The notes under the pieces: model-generated
What the model was told of the DNA's origin: nothing
Databases searched by the model: none
The model's input: the letters and a program-made list of their open reading frames with translations, nothing else
Shown: positions 48,266-57,344 of the stretch, piece by piece
Layout of the letters: the number at the start of each line of letters is the position of its first letter
Numbering within the stretch: the stretch's first letter is position 1
Source of the DNA: Acidobacteriaceae bacterium
GTDB taxonomy: Bacteria; Acidobacteriota; Terriglobia; Terriglobales; Acidobacteriaceae
Assembly (NCBI GenBank): GCA_003134995.1
Contig: PLDC01000026.1
Location: forward strand, 62,001 to 126,000
Reading direction: 5' to 3'
Length of the DNA: 64,000 nucleotides
Program-made: the position numbers and the translations under genes

Positions 48266-49519
48266 ATGACTACGCTGCCTCTTTCCGAGCTTCTCGGCGC
48301 CACCGTGTATGACGCGTCTGGGGCGGCGGCCGGGCGCGTGCGCGAAGTCACCCTTGCTCCTCAGGAAGACCGCGACCGAATTGCCTCATTTATCGTCAAA
48401 ACGAAGTCCGGCAACCGCGTGCTTCCCTTCTCCGCCGTTTCCACTATTGACGGCAATATTCATAGCTCGAGCAAACCCACGGACTGGCCCGCCGCCAACG
48501 GCGCAGAAGGCTTGTTTCTGCTGGAACGCGATCTGTTAGATCAACAGGTCATCGACATTAATGGACGCAAAGTAGTTCGTGTTAACGACGTCGACCTTCG
48601 AGTCGATGCCATGATCGAGGCCGGGCGCACTCACGCCGTGCTGCGCGTTCAGTCTGTGGATATCGGCGCCCGTGGCGCCATTCGGCGCCTTCTGCGAGGT
48701 CTCGCGCCCCGCGCGGCTCTCCACGTCCTGCTTCAGAGAATTCCTCCGCGCACCATCCCGTGGAGCTTTATCGATTTAATCGAAACTGATCCCGCGCGCC
48801 GCATCAAACTCAAGATCTCGCACGAAGGCTTGGCGACGCTCCATCCGGCTGATATCGCCGACATCGTCGAAGATCTCGCCCCAGACGAGCGCGAAGCCGT
48901 CTTCCGGACGCTGGACGAAGATGTGGCGGCCGAAACGTTGGAAGAAGTTGATCCCAAGGTCCAGAAGGCGATCGTCGAATCACTTGACTCCGAGCGAGCT
49001 GCCGACATCGTCGAGGAAATGGATCCCGACGCCGCCGCCGACCTTTTGGCAGATCTCTCTCAGGATCGTACGGAACAGATCCTCGTCGAGATGGAACCCG
49101 GCGCCAGCCAGGAAGTCGTCGAACTGCTCGAGCACCGCGAAGAAACAGCTGCTGGACGCATGACCACGGAGTTCCTTGCCCTTCCGGTGACGGCCACAGT
49201 TGAGAACGCCATCGGCGTCATGCGTGAATTCGAGGGCGGCGTTGAATCTGTCAGCAATATTTACCTCGTCGACTCCCACGGCACGCTGGCGGGCGCTGTT
49301 CCCCTGGTAAAACTTGTTCTGGCCGAGTCCAACACGCCGCTCCTTTCTCTCACTCAGGAGCCTCTGGTCTTCACTCACAAAGAGACCGGCGACAACGAGG
49401 TCGCCGAACTTTTCGACAAGTACAATCTTGTGACTCTCCCAGTGATCGACGAGCACAACAAGCTAGTCGGTGTCGTTACGTCCGATGACGTGATCACCAT
49501 GCTCCGCGGCAAATTGTAA
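48266..49519 (+). CDS. PRC-barrel / MgtE-N / CBS-pair protein without a membrane channel
   Basis: Residues 1-95 resemble PRC-barrel repeats (LLGATVYDASGAAAGRVREV; VIDINGRKVVRVNDVDL), residues 175-290 the MgtE N-terminal superhelix (LHPADIADIVEDLAPDEREA; VDPKVQKAIVESLDSERAAD; EMDPDAAADLLADLSQDRTE), and 290-417 a CBS pair ending TSDDVITMLRG. The MgtE transmembrane channel is absent, so this looks like a soluble Mg2+ or nucleotide sensor that acts on another protein, possibly the MgtC-like protein upstream or an Nramp-type transporter elsewhere. Confidence 0.87.
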   Translation: MTTLPLSELLGATVYDASGAAAGRVREVTLAPQEDRDRIASFIVKTKSGNRVLPFSAVSTIDGNIHSSSKPTDWPAANGAEGLFLLERDLLDQQVIDINGRKVVRVNDVDLRVDAMIEAGRTHAVLRVQSVDIGARGAIRRLLRGLAPRAALHVLLQRIPPRTIPWSFIDLIETDPARRIKLKISHEGLATLHPADIADIVEDLAPDEREAVFRTLDEDVAAETLEEVDPKVQKAIVESLDSERAADIVEEMDPDAAADLLADLSQDRTEQILVEMEPGASQEVVELLEHREETAAGRMTTEFLALPVTATVENAIGVMREFEGGVESVSNIYLVDSHGTLAGAVPLVKLVLAESNTPLLSLTQEPLVFTHKETGDNEVAELFDKYNLVTLPVIDEHNKLVGVVTSDDVITMLRGKL

Positions 49520-49523
49520 GGAG

Positions 49524-49557
49524 TTACCCTGTGACCCTCTGTGTCCCCTGTGGTTGA
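49524..49557 (-). repeat. CACAG-type dispersed repeat, copy 4
   Basis: TTACCCTGTGACCCTCTGTG then TCCCCTGTGGTTGA is the reverse complement of the type seen at 44195-44230. It is followed by ATCCGTGCGAATCCGTGTAA, another low-complexity word repeat. Confidence 0.65.
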
Positions 49558-49649
49558 GCTTTTGTTTTATCCGTGCGAATCCGTGTAAATCCATGGCCAA
49601 GTGCTTCTTCCTGCCGACTCGGTATAATCATTCGTTCTAGGAGACACCT

Positions 49650-51206
49650 TTGCCCTTCGACGACCTCCGCCAATGGATCGACGCTCTCGACCGCGCCGGC
49701 GAACTCAAGCACATTCAAACCGAAGCAGACCCTATCCTGGAAATCCCGGAGATCACAGACCGTGTCAGCAAATCGAAAACGGGGCAACCCGGCGGCCCCG
49801 CTCTTTTATTCGAAAATATCAAGAACTACCCGGGCTCACAGCTCCTGATCAATCAGTTCGGCTCCGAAGCTCGGATGAAGCTGGCCCTTGGCGTCAACTC
49901 GTTCGACGAATTCGCCAACCGCATCCGCGTCTTCATGGATCTCAAATCCCCGCAAGGCTTCCTCGACAAACTGAAAATGCTTCCTCTCTTAACCGAGGCT
50001 GGTAAGTTTTTTCCTAAGACTGTCCCGACCGGTCCGTGCAAAGAAGTAATCAAGCGCGATAATTTTTCGCTCCTTGATTTCCCCATCCTGCAGTGCTGGC
50101 CCCAGGATGGCGGCCGATTCATCACTCTTCCCTGCGTAACCACCCGCGACCCGAAATCCGGTAAACGCAATGTTGGAATGTATCGCCTCCAGGTCTACGA
50201 CGCCCGCACTACTGGAGCGCATTGGCAGAGACAGAAGGTTGCAGCGGAGCATGCGAGGCAGCGCATGAGAGCGGCCGTCGAAGATACGTCCGCTGCAGTC
50301 GATATCATGGCGCGTACATCGGGAGGCCAGGTTCTGGCTGACGGAAATCATCCTTCGGGAAAGATGGAAGTTGCCGTCGCCATTGGCACTGACCCTGCGG
50401 TCACTTTTTCCGCCATCGTCCCGGCGCCGCCGGACGTTGAGGAATATCTGATCGCCGGATTTCTTCGCGCCGCTCCTGTCGAACTTGTTAAGTGCGAGAC
50501 CGTCGACCTGGAAGTCCCCGCCACCAGCGAAATCGTTCTTGAAGGCTACGTGAATCTCGACGAACTCCGCACCGAGGGTCCTTTTGGAGACCACACTGGC
50601 TTCTATTCGCTCGAAGATCTCTATCCTGTCTTCCACGTCACGTGCATTACGCATCGCAAAGATCCCATCTATGCCACCACCATCGTCGGGAAGCCGCCGA
50701 TGGAAGACGCTTACATGGGCAAAGCGGTCGAGCGCGTTTTTCTGCCGCTGATGCGCCTGACAATTCCGGAGTTGGTGGACATCAACCTTCCCGTCGAAGG
50801 CGTTTTCCACAACCTGATGATCGTTTCGATTCGCAAGTCTTATCCCGGACAGGCTCGCAAGGTGATGAACGCCATCTGGTCGCTGGGCCAAGCTATGTTC
50901 ACCAAGTGCATCATCGTGGTCGACGAAGACGTTGACGTGCAGAACATTCCCGACGTCACGCTGAAGGCGCTCAACCACATCGACCCGGAACGAGACATTC
51001 AATTCACTCTAGGCCCCGTCGACTCGCTCGATCATGCCTCCCGCCTCGCTAATTACGGCTCCAAGATGGGCATCGACGCAACCCGCAAATGGCCTACCGA
51101 AGGCTTCACGCGGCCCTGGCCCGATGAGATCGTTATGGATGCAAAGACGAAAGCGATGGTCGACGGCAAATGGAAAGCGCTGGCTAAAGAACTGGGGATC
51201 GACTGA
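49650..51206 (+). CDS. UbiD-family decarboxylase
   Basis: UbiD enzymes use prenylated FMN made by UbiX to (de)carboxylate aromatic or unsaturated acids; in quinone synthesis they remove a ring carboxyl. The sequence LRTEGPFGDHTGFYSLEDLYPVFHVTCI carries the family's conserved Glu/Asp residues, and KSYPGQARKVMNAIWS and TIVGKPPMEDAYMGKA are further landmarks. At 518 residues it is typical. Start TTG at 49650 behind AGGAG. No ubiX is in the window. Since the window has a quinol-oxidising complex, a menaquinone role is plausible. Confidence 0.9.
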   Translation: MPFDDLRQWIDALDRAGELKHIQTEADPILEIPEITDRVSKSKTGQPGGPALLFENIKNYPGSQLLINQFGSEARMKLALGVNSFDEFANRIRVFMDLKSPQGFLDKLKMLPLLTEAGKFFPKTVPTGPCKEVIKRDNFSLLDFPILQCWPQDGGRFITLPCVTTRDPKSGKRNVGMYRLQVYDARTTGAHWQRQKVAAEHARQRMRAAVEDTSAAVDIMARTSGGQVLADGNHPSGKMEVAVAIGTDPAVTFSAIVPAPPDVEEYLIAGFLRAAPVELVKCETVDLEVPATSEIVLEGYVNLDELRTEGPFGDHTGFYSLEDLYPVFHVTCITHRKDPIYATTIVGKPPMEDAYMGKAVERVFLPLMRLTIPELVDINLPVEGVFHNLMIVSIRKSYPGQARKVMNAIWSLGQAMFTKCIIVVDEDVDVQNIPDVTLKALNHIDPERDIQFTLGPVDSLDHASRLANYGSKMGIDATRKWPTEGFTRPWPDEIVMDAKTKAMVDGKWKALAKELGID

Positions 51207-51275
51207 AGTGCATCGCAATTCGATCTGCGAACATCGAATTGGGAAATCATCTTTTGTGTGGAACAGAGAACGAGC

Positions 51276-52943
51276 ATGGCCAAACCAATCCTGCTAAGCG
51301 TGGACGACGATTCGGATGTTTTGCGGGCGATCGAGCGCGATCTGCGCTCGCAGTACGGCGCTGAATATCGCGTGATAGGAAGCGATTCGCCTGAGGGGGC
51401 GCTCGATCTGTTAAAGCAGTTGCAGTTGCGTAATGACAGCGTGGCTTTATTGCTTGCCGACCAACGCATGCCGCGCATGGATGGCGTGGAATTTCTGCAA
51501 CAGGCAATGGGAATTTTCCCCGGCGCAAAGCGGGCGTTGCTTACTGCGTATGCGGATACCAATGCCGCGATCAGCGCCATCAATCAGGCCAGCATTAATT
51601 ATTTTTTCCTGAAGCCGTGGGACCCGCCATCCGAGCACTTGTATCCGCAACTGGATGACTTGCTCGACGATTGGCAGGCTTCGTTCCATCCCGCGTTTCA
51701 AGGAATCCGCGTGCTGGGCACCCGCTGGTCACCGAAATGTTATGAGCTTCGGGATTTCCTGGCGCGCAATCGTGTTCCTTATGAGTGGACCGACGTCGAG
51801 CTTTCTGCGAACGACCCGGAAACCAAACGATTGCTGGAAGCTCTGGGTCCAGAGGTTGCAAATCTACCCGTAGTCCTCTTCCCCGACGGAACAAAGCTGC
51901 TTGAGGGTGCACCGGCGGACGTTGCGCAAAAGGTCGGGCTGCGCACTCGCGCACAGACCAGTTTCTATGATTTGGCGATTGTAGGCGGCGGACCGGCGGG
52001 TTTGGCGGCTGCCGTTTATGGAGCGTCCGAAGGCCTTCACACGGTGATGATTGAGCGGGAGGCACCCGGCGGTCAGGCTGGCATGAGTTCGCGCATCGAG
52101 AACTATCTTGGCTTTCCTGCCGGGCTCAGTGGCACCGACCTGGCGCGCCGCGCCGTGGTGCAAGCTGAGCGCTTTGGAGTGGAGATTCTTTCGCAAGCAG
52201 CTGTCGGCGTCCGAGTAGAGGGGCCTTACCGAATTATCAAGTTCTCGGATGGAAACGAGATCTCCTGTCACGCTCTCATGGTCGCTACTGGTGTGCAGTG
52301 GCGGCGACTGGATGTTCCGGGCATCGAACGGTTACAGGGTGCGGGAATTTACTACGGCGGCGGTGCGACCGAGGCTCTTTCCTGCAAGGGCGAGAATGTC
52401 TACGTGGTGGGCGGCGCGAACTCGGCAGGCCAGGCCGCGATGAACTTCGCAAAGTACGCGGAGCGCGTCGTAATTCTTGTTCGCGGCGAATCGCTGTCGA
52501 GCACAATGTCACAATATTTGATCGACCAGATCAAGGAGACGCACAACATTCAGTTGTGGACGCATGCCAGCGTGGTCGAGGCGCATGGCGAAACGCATCT
52601 GGAAGAAATCTCAGTGCTTTGTTCCGATACCGGCAAGACTGAACGAGTGCAGGCGAGTGCCATGTTTATTTTTATCGGAGCGTTGCCGCAGACAGATTGG
52701 TTGGCGGACGTCGTCGAGCGAGACGACCGCGGGTTTCTGTTGACTGGTCCGGACCTTATCCGCAACGGTCAACGTACAAAAGGATGGAACCTCGAGCGGG
52801 ATCCTTATTTGCTGGAGACCAATGTTCCCGGGATCTTTGCCGTGGGAGATGTTCGCCACGGCTCTATCAAGCGGGTGGCTTCGGGAGTCGGTGAAGGATC
52901 GGTGGCTGTGCAGTTTATTCATCAATATTTGAGCAAAGTATAA
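51276..52943 (+). CDS. Response-regulator / glutaredoxin-like / thioredoxin-reductase-like fusion
   Basis: Residues 1-130 are a receiver domain with phospho-acceptor Asp62 (LLLADQRMPRMDG) and acidic pocket LSVDDDSD. Residues 145-215 resemble a glutaredoxin/GST-N fold with a single Cys (TRWSPKCYEL). Residues 228-555 are a pyridine-nucleotide-disulfide oxidoreductase like thioredoxin reductase (IVGGGPAGLAAAVYGASEG; EAPGGQAGMSSRIENYLGFP; NVYVVGGANSAGQAAMNFA), but the CxxC of thioredoxin reductase is replaced by GATEALSCKG with one Cys. The histidine-kinase gene follows with no gap, so phosphorylation of Asp62 may control, or be controlled by, the redox unit. Confidence 0.9.
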   Translation: MAKPILLSVDDDSDVLRAIERDLRSQYGAEYRVIGSDSPEGALDLLKQLQLRNDSVALLLADQRMPRMDGVEFLQQAMGIFPGAKRALLTAYADTNAAISAINQASINYFFLKPWDPPSEHLYPQLDDLLDDWQASFHPAFQGIRVLGTRWSPKCYELRDFLARNRVPYEWTDVELSANDPETKRLLEALGPEVANLPVVLFPDGTKLLEGAPADVAQKVGLRTRAQTSFYDLAIVGGGPAGLAAAVYGASEGLHTVMIEREAPGGQAGMSSRIENYLGFPAGLSGTDLARRAVVQAERFGVEILSQAAVGVRVEGPYRIIKFSDGNEISCHALMVATGVQWRRLDVPGIERLQGAGIYYGGGATEALSCKGENVYVVGGANSAGQAAMNFAKYAERVVILVRGESLSSTMSQYLIDQIKETHNIQLWTHASVVEAHGETHLEEISVLCSDTGKTERVQASAMFIFIGALPQTDWLADVVERDDRGFLLTGPDLIRNGQRTKGWNLERDPYLLETNVPGIFAVGDVRHGSIKRVASGVGEGSVAVQFIHQYLSKV

Positions 52944-54329
52944 ATGGTCGACAAATCCGAATTAAGACGTGTTCCAGCGTTCGCCGATTTGCCAGACGAT
53001 CAACTCGACTGGTTTATCAGCCAATCTCAGGAATTGATTCTCAAAGCGGGTGATGTCTATGCCCAGCAAGGCACTCCCGCCGATGCCATGTTCGTGATTC
53101 TGCAAGGAAAACTCCAGGGCCGGGGCGAGCGCGGCGGTGAAACCTTCATCTTTGACCTGGAGCCGGGCGAGATTACCGGAACGCTGCCATTTTCGAGAAT
53201 GAAGACTTTTACAGTGAGCGGCCGAGCCCTGATAGAGAGCCGCGCGCTGCGTTTTCCTGCGTCGTCGTTTCCACAGTTGGTTCAGAAAATGCCAGAACTG
53301 ACTCAGCGTCTGGTGGGCATGATGTCCGACCGCATTCGCGAAGTCACCCGTCTTGAGCAGCAGCAAGACCGGCTGGCTTCGTTAGGAAAGCTTTCGGCAG
53401 GACTGGCACATGAACTCAACAATCCGGCTTCGGCTGCGAAGCGCGCCGCCAGCCAATTGCGGCACATGCTGAAGAAGATCAGGGACGCGAGCCTCGAACT
53501 GGGGAAGCGCGATCTCACGGCCGCTCAGAAAGCCGAGATCGAAAAGCTGGAAACTTCATTCACGCAAACGGATATTGTTCCGCCTGATGCTCTTACTGTC
53601 GCTGACCTCGAAGATCAGATTGATTCCTTGCTCCGCAGTCACGGACAGAGCGATTTATGGATGTTGGCGGCTGGCTTGGCGCGGCGCAACATTAAACCGG
53701 AGGTCGTCGAATCGCTGTTCGCAAATCTGGAAGGCGCAACCGCTCGTGCCGCTCTAGTCAGGATTTCCGCTTCCGTGGAGATCGCAAGTTTGGTGCACGA
53801 AATTGAGAGCAGCACCTCGCGGATATCGGACCTCGTCTGTGCAATCAAGGAATACACGCACATGGACCAGGCGCCGGTACAAAACGTGGACATCGTAAAG
53901 AGCCTGGAAACCACGCTGACGATTTTGAATCACAAACTGAAACATGGAGTGGCGGTGGAGCGCGATTATCAACCCGTTCCCCTGCTGGTGAATTCATTTG
54001 GCAGCGAACTGAACCAGGTGTGGACGAACATTATCGACAACGCTATTGATGCGATGCACGGAAAAGGAGAACTTCGCATCCGCACCTATCGCGACGACGG
54101 TTGCGTTGTGGTTGAGATTGGCGATAACGGTCCAGGAATTCCTGACGAGGTGCAGCCCCACATCTTTGAACCGTTTTTCACGACCAAAGGAGTTGGGGAA
54201 GGAACGGGCCTTGGACTCGATACGGTGCAGCGAATCGTGAAGAAGCATCGGGGAAATATTCAGGTCACTTCCAAACCGGGTGAGACGCGTTTTCAAATCT
54301 GGCTGCCTCTACCGGGAGCGCCGACCTAA
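52944..54329 (+). CDS. Sensor histidine kinase with a cyclic-nucleotide-binding domain
   Basis: ATG directly follows the TAA of the fusion gene. Residues 10-115 are a cNMP-binding-like domain (LILKAGDVYAQQGTPADAMF, FVILQGKLQGR), then HisKA with His156 (SAGLAHELNNPAS), a 110-residue insert, and a HATPase domain (NQVWTNIIDNAIDAM; GDNGPGIP; TTKGVGEGTGLGLDTV). There is no membrane segment, so it is cytoplasmic. The cNMP motif Arg is not clear, so the ligand could be something other than cAMP or cGMP. Its likely target is the receiver in the upstream fusion. Confidence 0.92.
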   Translation: MVDKSELRRVPAFADLPDDQLDWFISQSQELILKAGDVYAQQGTPADAMFVILQGKLQGRGERGGETFIFDLEPGEITGTLPFSRMKTFTVSGRALIESRALRFPASSFPQLVQKMPELTQRLVGMMSDRIREVTRLEQQQDRLASLGKLSAGLAHELNNPASAAKRAASQLRHMLKKIRDASLELGKRDLTAAQKAEIEKLETSFTQTDIVPPDALTVADLEDQIDSLLRSHGQSDLWMLAAGLARRNIKPEVVESLFANLEGATARAALVRISASVEIASLVHEIESSTSRISDLVCAIKEYTHMDQAPVQNVDIVKSLETTLTILNHKLKHGVAVERDYQPVPLLVNSFGSELNQVWTNIIDNAIDAMHGKGELRIRTYRDDGCVVVEIGDNGPGIPDEVQPHIFEPFFTTKGVGEGTGLGLDTVQRIVKKHRGNIQVTSKPGETRFQIWLPLPGAPT

Positions 54330-54344
54330 CTTAGCGTTGCTGTA

Positions 54345-54373
54345 CCCCGCCCCAGCGTTAAGCTTGGGCGGGG
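54345..54373. terminator. Hairpin between convergent histidine kinase and Do protease genes
   Basis: CCCCGCCC and GGGCGGGG pair around a 13-base loop that itself holds AGC/GCT. The stem lies 15 bases past the kinase stop and 17 bases past the protease stop on the other strand. There is no T run. Confidence 0.65.
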
Positions 54374-54390
54374 TGCCAGCAAGCACACAA

Positions 54391-55908
54391 CTACTCTTGT
54401 GCGGGATGTAACACGCGGAATGTATTGCCTCCGTTTGACCAGACCAGCACCAGCGCATCCTGCCCCTTAGGAACATTCGACAGCGCTTTTGCGACCTCGT
54501 CTGCAGACTGTTGGGAATGTCGGTTCACTTCCATAATCACATCCCCCTTCTGCAAGCCTGCATTGTCGGCCGGGCTGCCGGGCTGCACGTCCTCAACGAC
54601 CGCGCCGTGAACGTCAGTTGGGACTTGCAACTGATCGCGCACGCCCTGCTCCAGTTCGCCGAGGCTCAGCCCCCAGCGGCCTTTGCTATGTTCCGTGGCC
54701 GCGGTCGCATCGCCTTTGGCTGCTCCCATCGCTTCCAGCGTGACTGAAGAGTTGACGGTTTTGCCGTCGCGCACCAATTCAAGCTGGATGGTATCGCCGG
54801 GCCGCTTCTGCCCGACTTCCATCTGCAACTGTCCGGCATCCGTCACGGATTGGCCGTTGAACTTGGTGATGACATCGCCGGTTTTCAGGCCAGCTTTTCC
54901 GCCAGCCGAATTGGGATCGACCTGAGTCACAATGGCTCCGGTCGCGGTGCTCATCTGGAAGAACTTGGCGTTATCCGGAGTGACATCCGAGATGCCAATG
55001 CCGATGAGTCCGTGACTGACCTTGCCGTCGCGGATCAAGGTTTCCACCGTCGGCTGCACAATCTGCGCAGGAATCGCGAAGCCCATTCCGGAGAACGAAC
55101 CGCTCGATGAAACGAGGAAAGTGTTGATCCCGATCAGTTCACCTCGCGCATTGACCAGCGCGCCACCGGAATTTCCGGGATTAATGGCCGCGTCGGTCTG
55201 AATGAACTCTCCGGGCTTGCGGCGATCGCTCGCATCCGGATTTGGACGGTTGAGCGCGCTGATAATGCCGCGCGTTACCGTGAAGCGGAATCCATAGGGA
55301 TTGCCGAAAGCCAGCACGGTTTGTCCGGGATGGAGATTGGCCGAATCACCCCACGGCACGCTAGGCAAGTTCGTCGCATTCACCTTGATCACCGCCAAAT
55401 CGGTCAACGGGTCAGTGCCGATGAGTTTTGCCGACAGCACTTCGCGGTTCGTCATGGTGACGTGGATGTCGGTGGCTCCATCGACCACGTGGTTGTTGGT
55501 GACGATGTAACCATCGGGGGAAATAATTACGCCACTGCCTAAGCCGTGTTCTACGCGATCACGTTGGCTTCTCGGCATCCTGAACTGGCGCGAGCCGCCA
55601 AACGGTGCGAAAAACCTCTGGATCTCATCTGAGGATTGGTCGTCGCCCTCTTGCGCTTTCTCTTTCGACGTCACGGTCACGTTCACGACAGCGGGCGTAA
55701 CCCGTGCTGCCAAAGTTTCCATGGCGCGGTCGAGCGTGAGGATGGCGGCGACACTGTTGTCGTCGAGCGGCGCGGCTGCCGGAGCTACCACCGCTGCCTT
55801 TGCAGCATGGGCTAACTCGTAACCAGCCAACGACGCGATAGTTACTACGGCGACCACGGCCGCAAGCAGGCGCCGGGTCAGGTTTGTCTTCCAGCTTTGC
55901 ATTTTCAC
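54391..55908 (-). CDS. Do/DegQ-like periplasmic serine protease with two PDZ domains
   Basis: The signal/anchor (residues 12-36) precedes a trypsin-like domain with His140 (VTNNHVVDG), Asp170 (DPLTDLAVIKV) and Ser247 (NPGNSGGAL), then PDZ1 (about 300-385) and PDZ2 (about 410-500). Family members degrade or hold misfolded envelope proteins. An AACTAATTGTTTAGTT palindrome lies 11-26 bases before the start; the same palindrome precedes blaI, so BlaI/BlaR1 control of this protease is likely. Confidence 0.94.
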   Translation of the reverse strand: MKMQSWKTNLTRRLLAAVVAVVTIASLAGYELAHAAKAAVVAPAAAPLDDNSVAAILTLDRAMETLAARVTPAVVNVTVTSKEKAQEGDDQSSDEIQRFFAPFGGSRQFRMPRSQRDRVEHGLGSGVIISPDGYIVTNNHVVDGATDIHVTMTNREVLSAKLIGTDPLTDLAVIKVNATNLPSVPWGDSANLHPGQTVLAFGNPYGFRFTVTRGIISALNRPNPDASDRRKPGEFIQTDAAINPGNSGGALVNARGELIGINTFLVSSSGSFSGMGFAIPAQIVQPTVETLIRDGKVSHGLIGIGISDVTPDNAKFFQMSTATGAIVTQVDPNSAGGKAGLKTGDVITKFNGQSVTDAGQLQMEVGQKRPGDTIQLELVRDGKTVNSSVTLEAMGAAKGDATAATEHSKGRWGLSLGELEQGVRDQLQVPTDVHGAVVEDVQPGSPADNAGLQKGDVIMEVNRHSQQSADEVAKALSNVPKGQDALVLVWSNGGNTFRVLHPAQE

Positions 55909-55918
55909 TTCTCCTTGT

Positions 55919-55934
55919 AACTAATTGTTTAGTT
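55919..55934. promoter_or_regulatory. BlaI-type operator in front of the Do protease gene
   Basis: AACTAATTGTTTAGTT is a dyad (AACTAA-TTGT-TTAGTT). It is identical to the site in front of blaI except for one base in the centre. BlaI/MecI repressors bind dyads of the type TACA/TGTA; the word differs here, as expected for a diverged regulator. Confidence 0.75.
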
Positions 55935-55955
55935 GTTACTACCAAAAAAATTTGC

Positions 55956-57344
55956 CTACGTTTTGTGAGCGATAGGTCCCTCAGCCGGAACGTTTCGATC
56001 CGGATTGACCGGAGTTGCGTTCTGCCAGGTGACCCTCCACACGGAGACGCTCCACAGCCACGCGTTCGGACCCACGCGTTCTGTCGTTCGAATGACCAGC
56101 ACCGTCTCCGCGATTGGAACGACGGGCTGGTTGATTTCGCCCGACATGACATCTTGTATCCATCGTGCCGCAACGACCTGCGGAACCATGCGTTGATTCT
56201 CGTGAAGTTGTCTACTAGCCCGCTCGACTGGGCGTTTCGGAAGCTTCTTCGGGGATGGCTCGCTCGTGTGCAGGGCCGCCGGAATCACAACTGCCCCGGA
56301 AGACTGGGCGTGGCTGATCGCCGGAGATGGGACGTCACTCCTACGAACAGATGCATGCAGCGCGGGCTGGTTCGCGTCAAACGCCACGAACTGTGGAACG
56401 TGTCGCACGAGCATGAGGCAGAGCACGGAAAAGAAACCTACGAACCCCAGAGCTGGTTTCCAAACGCGTCCGGTATTAGGCCGGGCCACGTCGAGGATTT
56501 GCGCCAAGCGTAATGAAGCCTCTCGCGCGCGATCCACAAGCGCTTGCGCCATCGCCAAACTACGGCGCGCGACGCTTTTCTCCAGAAGAGCGATCAGGCA
56601 TTGCGCGTACCCGCGCGGATTGGCGGTTTCGGCCAGCACCTGATCGTCACAGGCCATCTCCCGCTCCAAAGAGATGCGATTCTCAATCCACCACACTGCT
56701 GGATGGAAAACGAACAAAGCCCGCACAGTCTTCTGCAACAGATTGGTCCAAGCGTCGCCGCGGCGCAGGTGCGCAAATTCGTGAAGCAGGATAATGTTCA
56801 ATTCGTCAGATGTAAGTTCTTGCAGAGCCCAGACCGGAATGACGATCATCGGTTTGAAAAATCCGATTGCGGCCGGCACGCTCATCCGTTCTGACGTGGC
56901 GAGGGTCACCGATCTTGCCGAGCTAAAATCGGCGAGAGTTTTTCGGATCGAGGCATCGAGTTCGGTCCCGTCGATCGCGACACAACTCATGCGCAACACA
57001 CGCAGCCGCCAAAGTCCAATCACTAAGCGAAGCATTGCAACAAACGCCGCCAGAGCCCAGGCAAGAAACAGGAAGATTCCCCATCCCGCCGGCAAGGTGA
57101 TCACCGGCCGCATGCCGCCGGCCGCCAAAAGAATACGTGCGCCAGCCATGCCGCTGATGAAAGGCAACCCAACCACGGCCAGCAAAGCTACGAACCACAC
57201 TGCAAATCGTGTTCCGGAGTTCTGCCGGGGTAAAAGGCGCAACATCACTCCGGCAAACGCAGCAATGAGCAATCCTTCAGGAAGCGAATTCAGAAACCGG
57301 CCAGTCGCCACCTCGGCAATGATTTGCAATTGAGGCCAGATCAT
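55956..57344 (-). CDS. BlaR1-like M56 membrane metallopeptidase
   Basis: Four membrane helices frame the zinc-protease motif HEFAH (H188, E189, H192) with the third ligand in REMACDD (E228). The C-terminal part after a helix near 315-330 is about 130 residues, periplasmic, and does not look like a penicillin-binding sensor domain; instead it has repeated WxxRV-type aromatic elements. BlaR1 proteins cleave their repressor on sensing a signal, which here is unlikely to be a beta-lactam. Start overlaps the blaI stop by four bases. Confidence 0.9.
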   Translation of the reverse strand: MIWPQLQIIAEVATGRFLNSLPEGLLIAAFAGVMLRLLPRQNSGTRFAVWFVALLAVVGLPFISGMAGARILLAAGGMRPVITLPAGWGIFLFLAWALAAFVAMLRLVIGLWRLRVLRMSCVAIDGTELDASIRKTLADFSSARSVTLATSERMSVPAAIGFFKPMIVIPVWALQELTSDELNIILLHEFAHLRRGDAWTNLLQKTVRALFVFHPAVWWIENRISLEREMACDDQVLAETANPRGYAQCLIALLEKSVARRSLAMAQALVDRAREASLRLAQILDVARPNTGRVWKPALGFVGFFSVLCLMLVRHVPQFVAFDANQPALHASVRRSDVPSPAISHAQSSGAVVIPAALHTSEPSPKKLPKRPVERASRQLHENQRMVPQVVAARWIQDVMSGEINQPVVPIAETVLVIRTTERVGPNAWLWSVSVWRVTWQNATPVNPDRNVPAEGPIAHKT

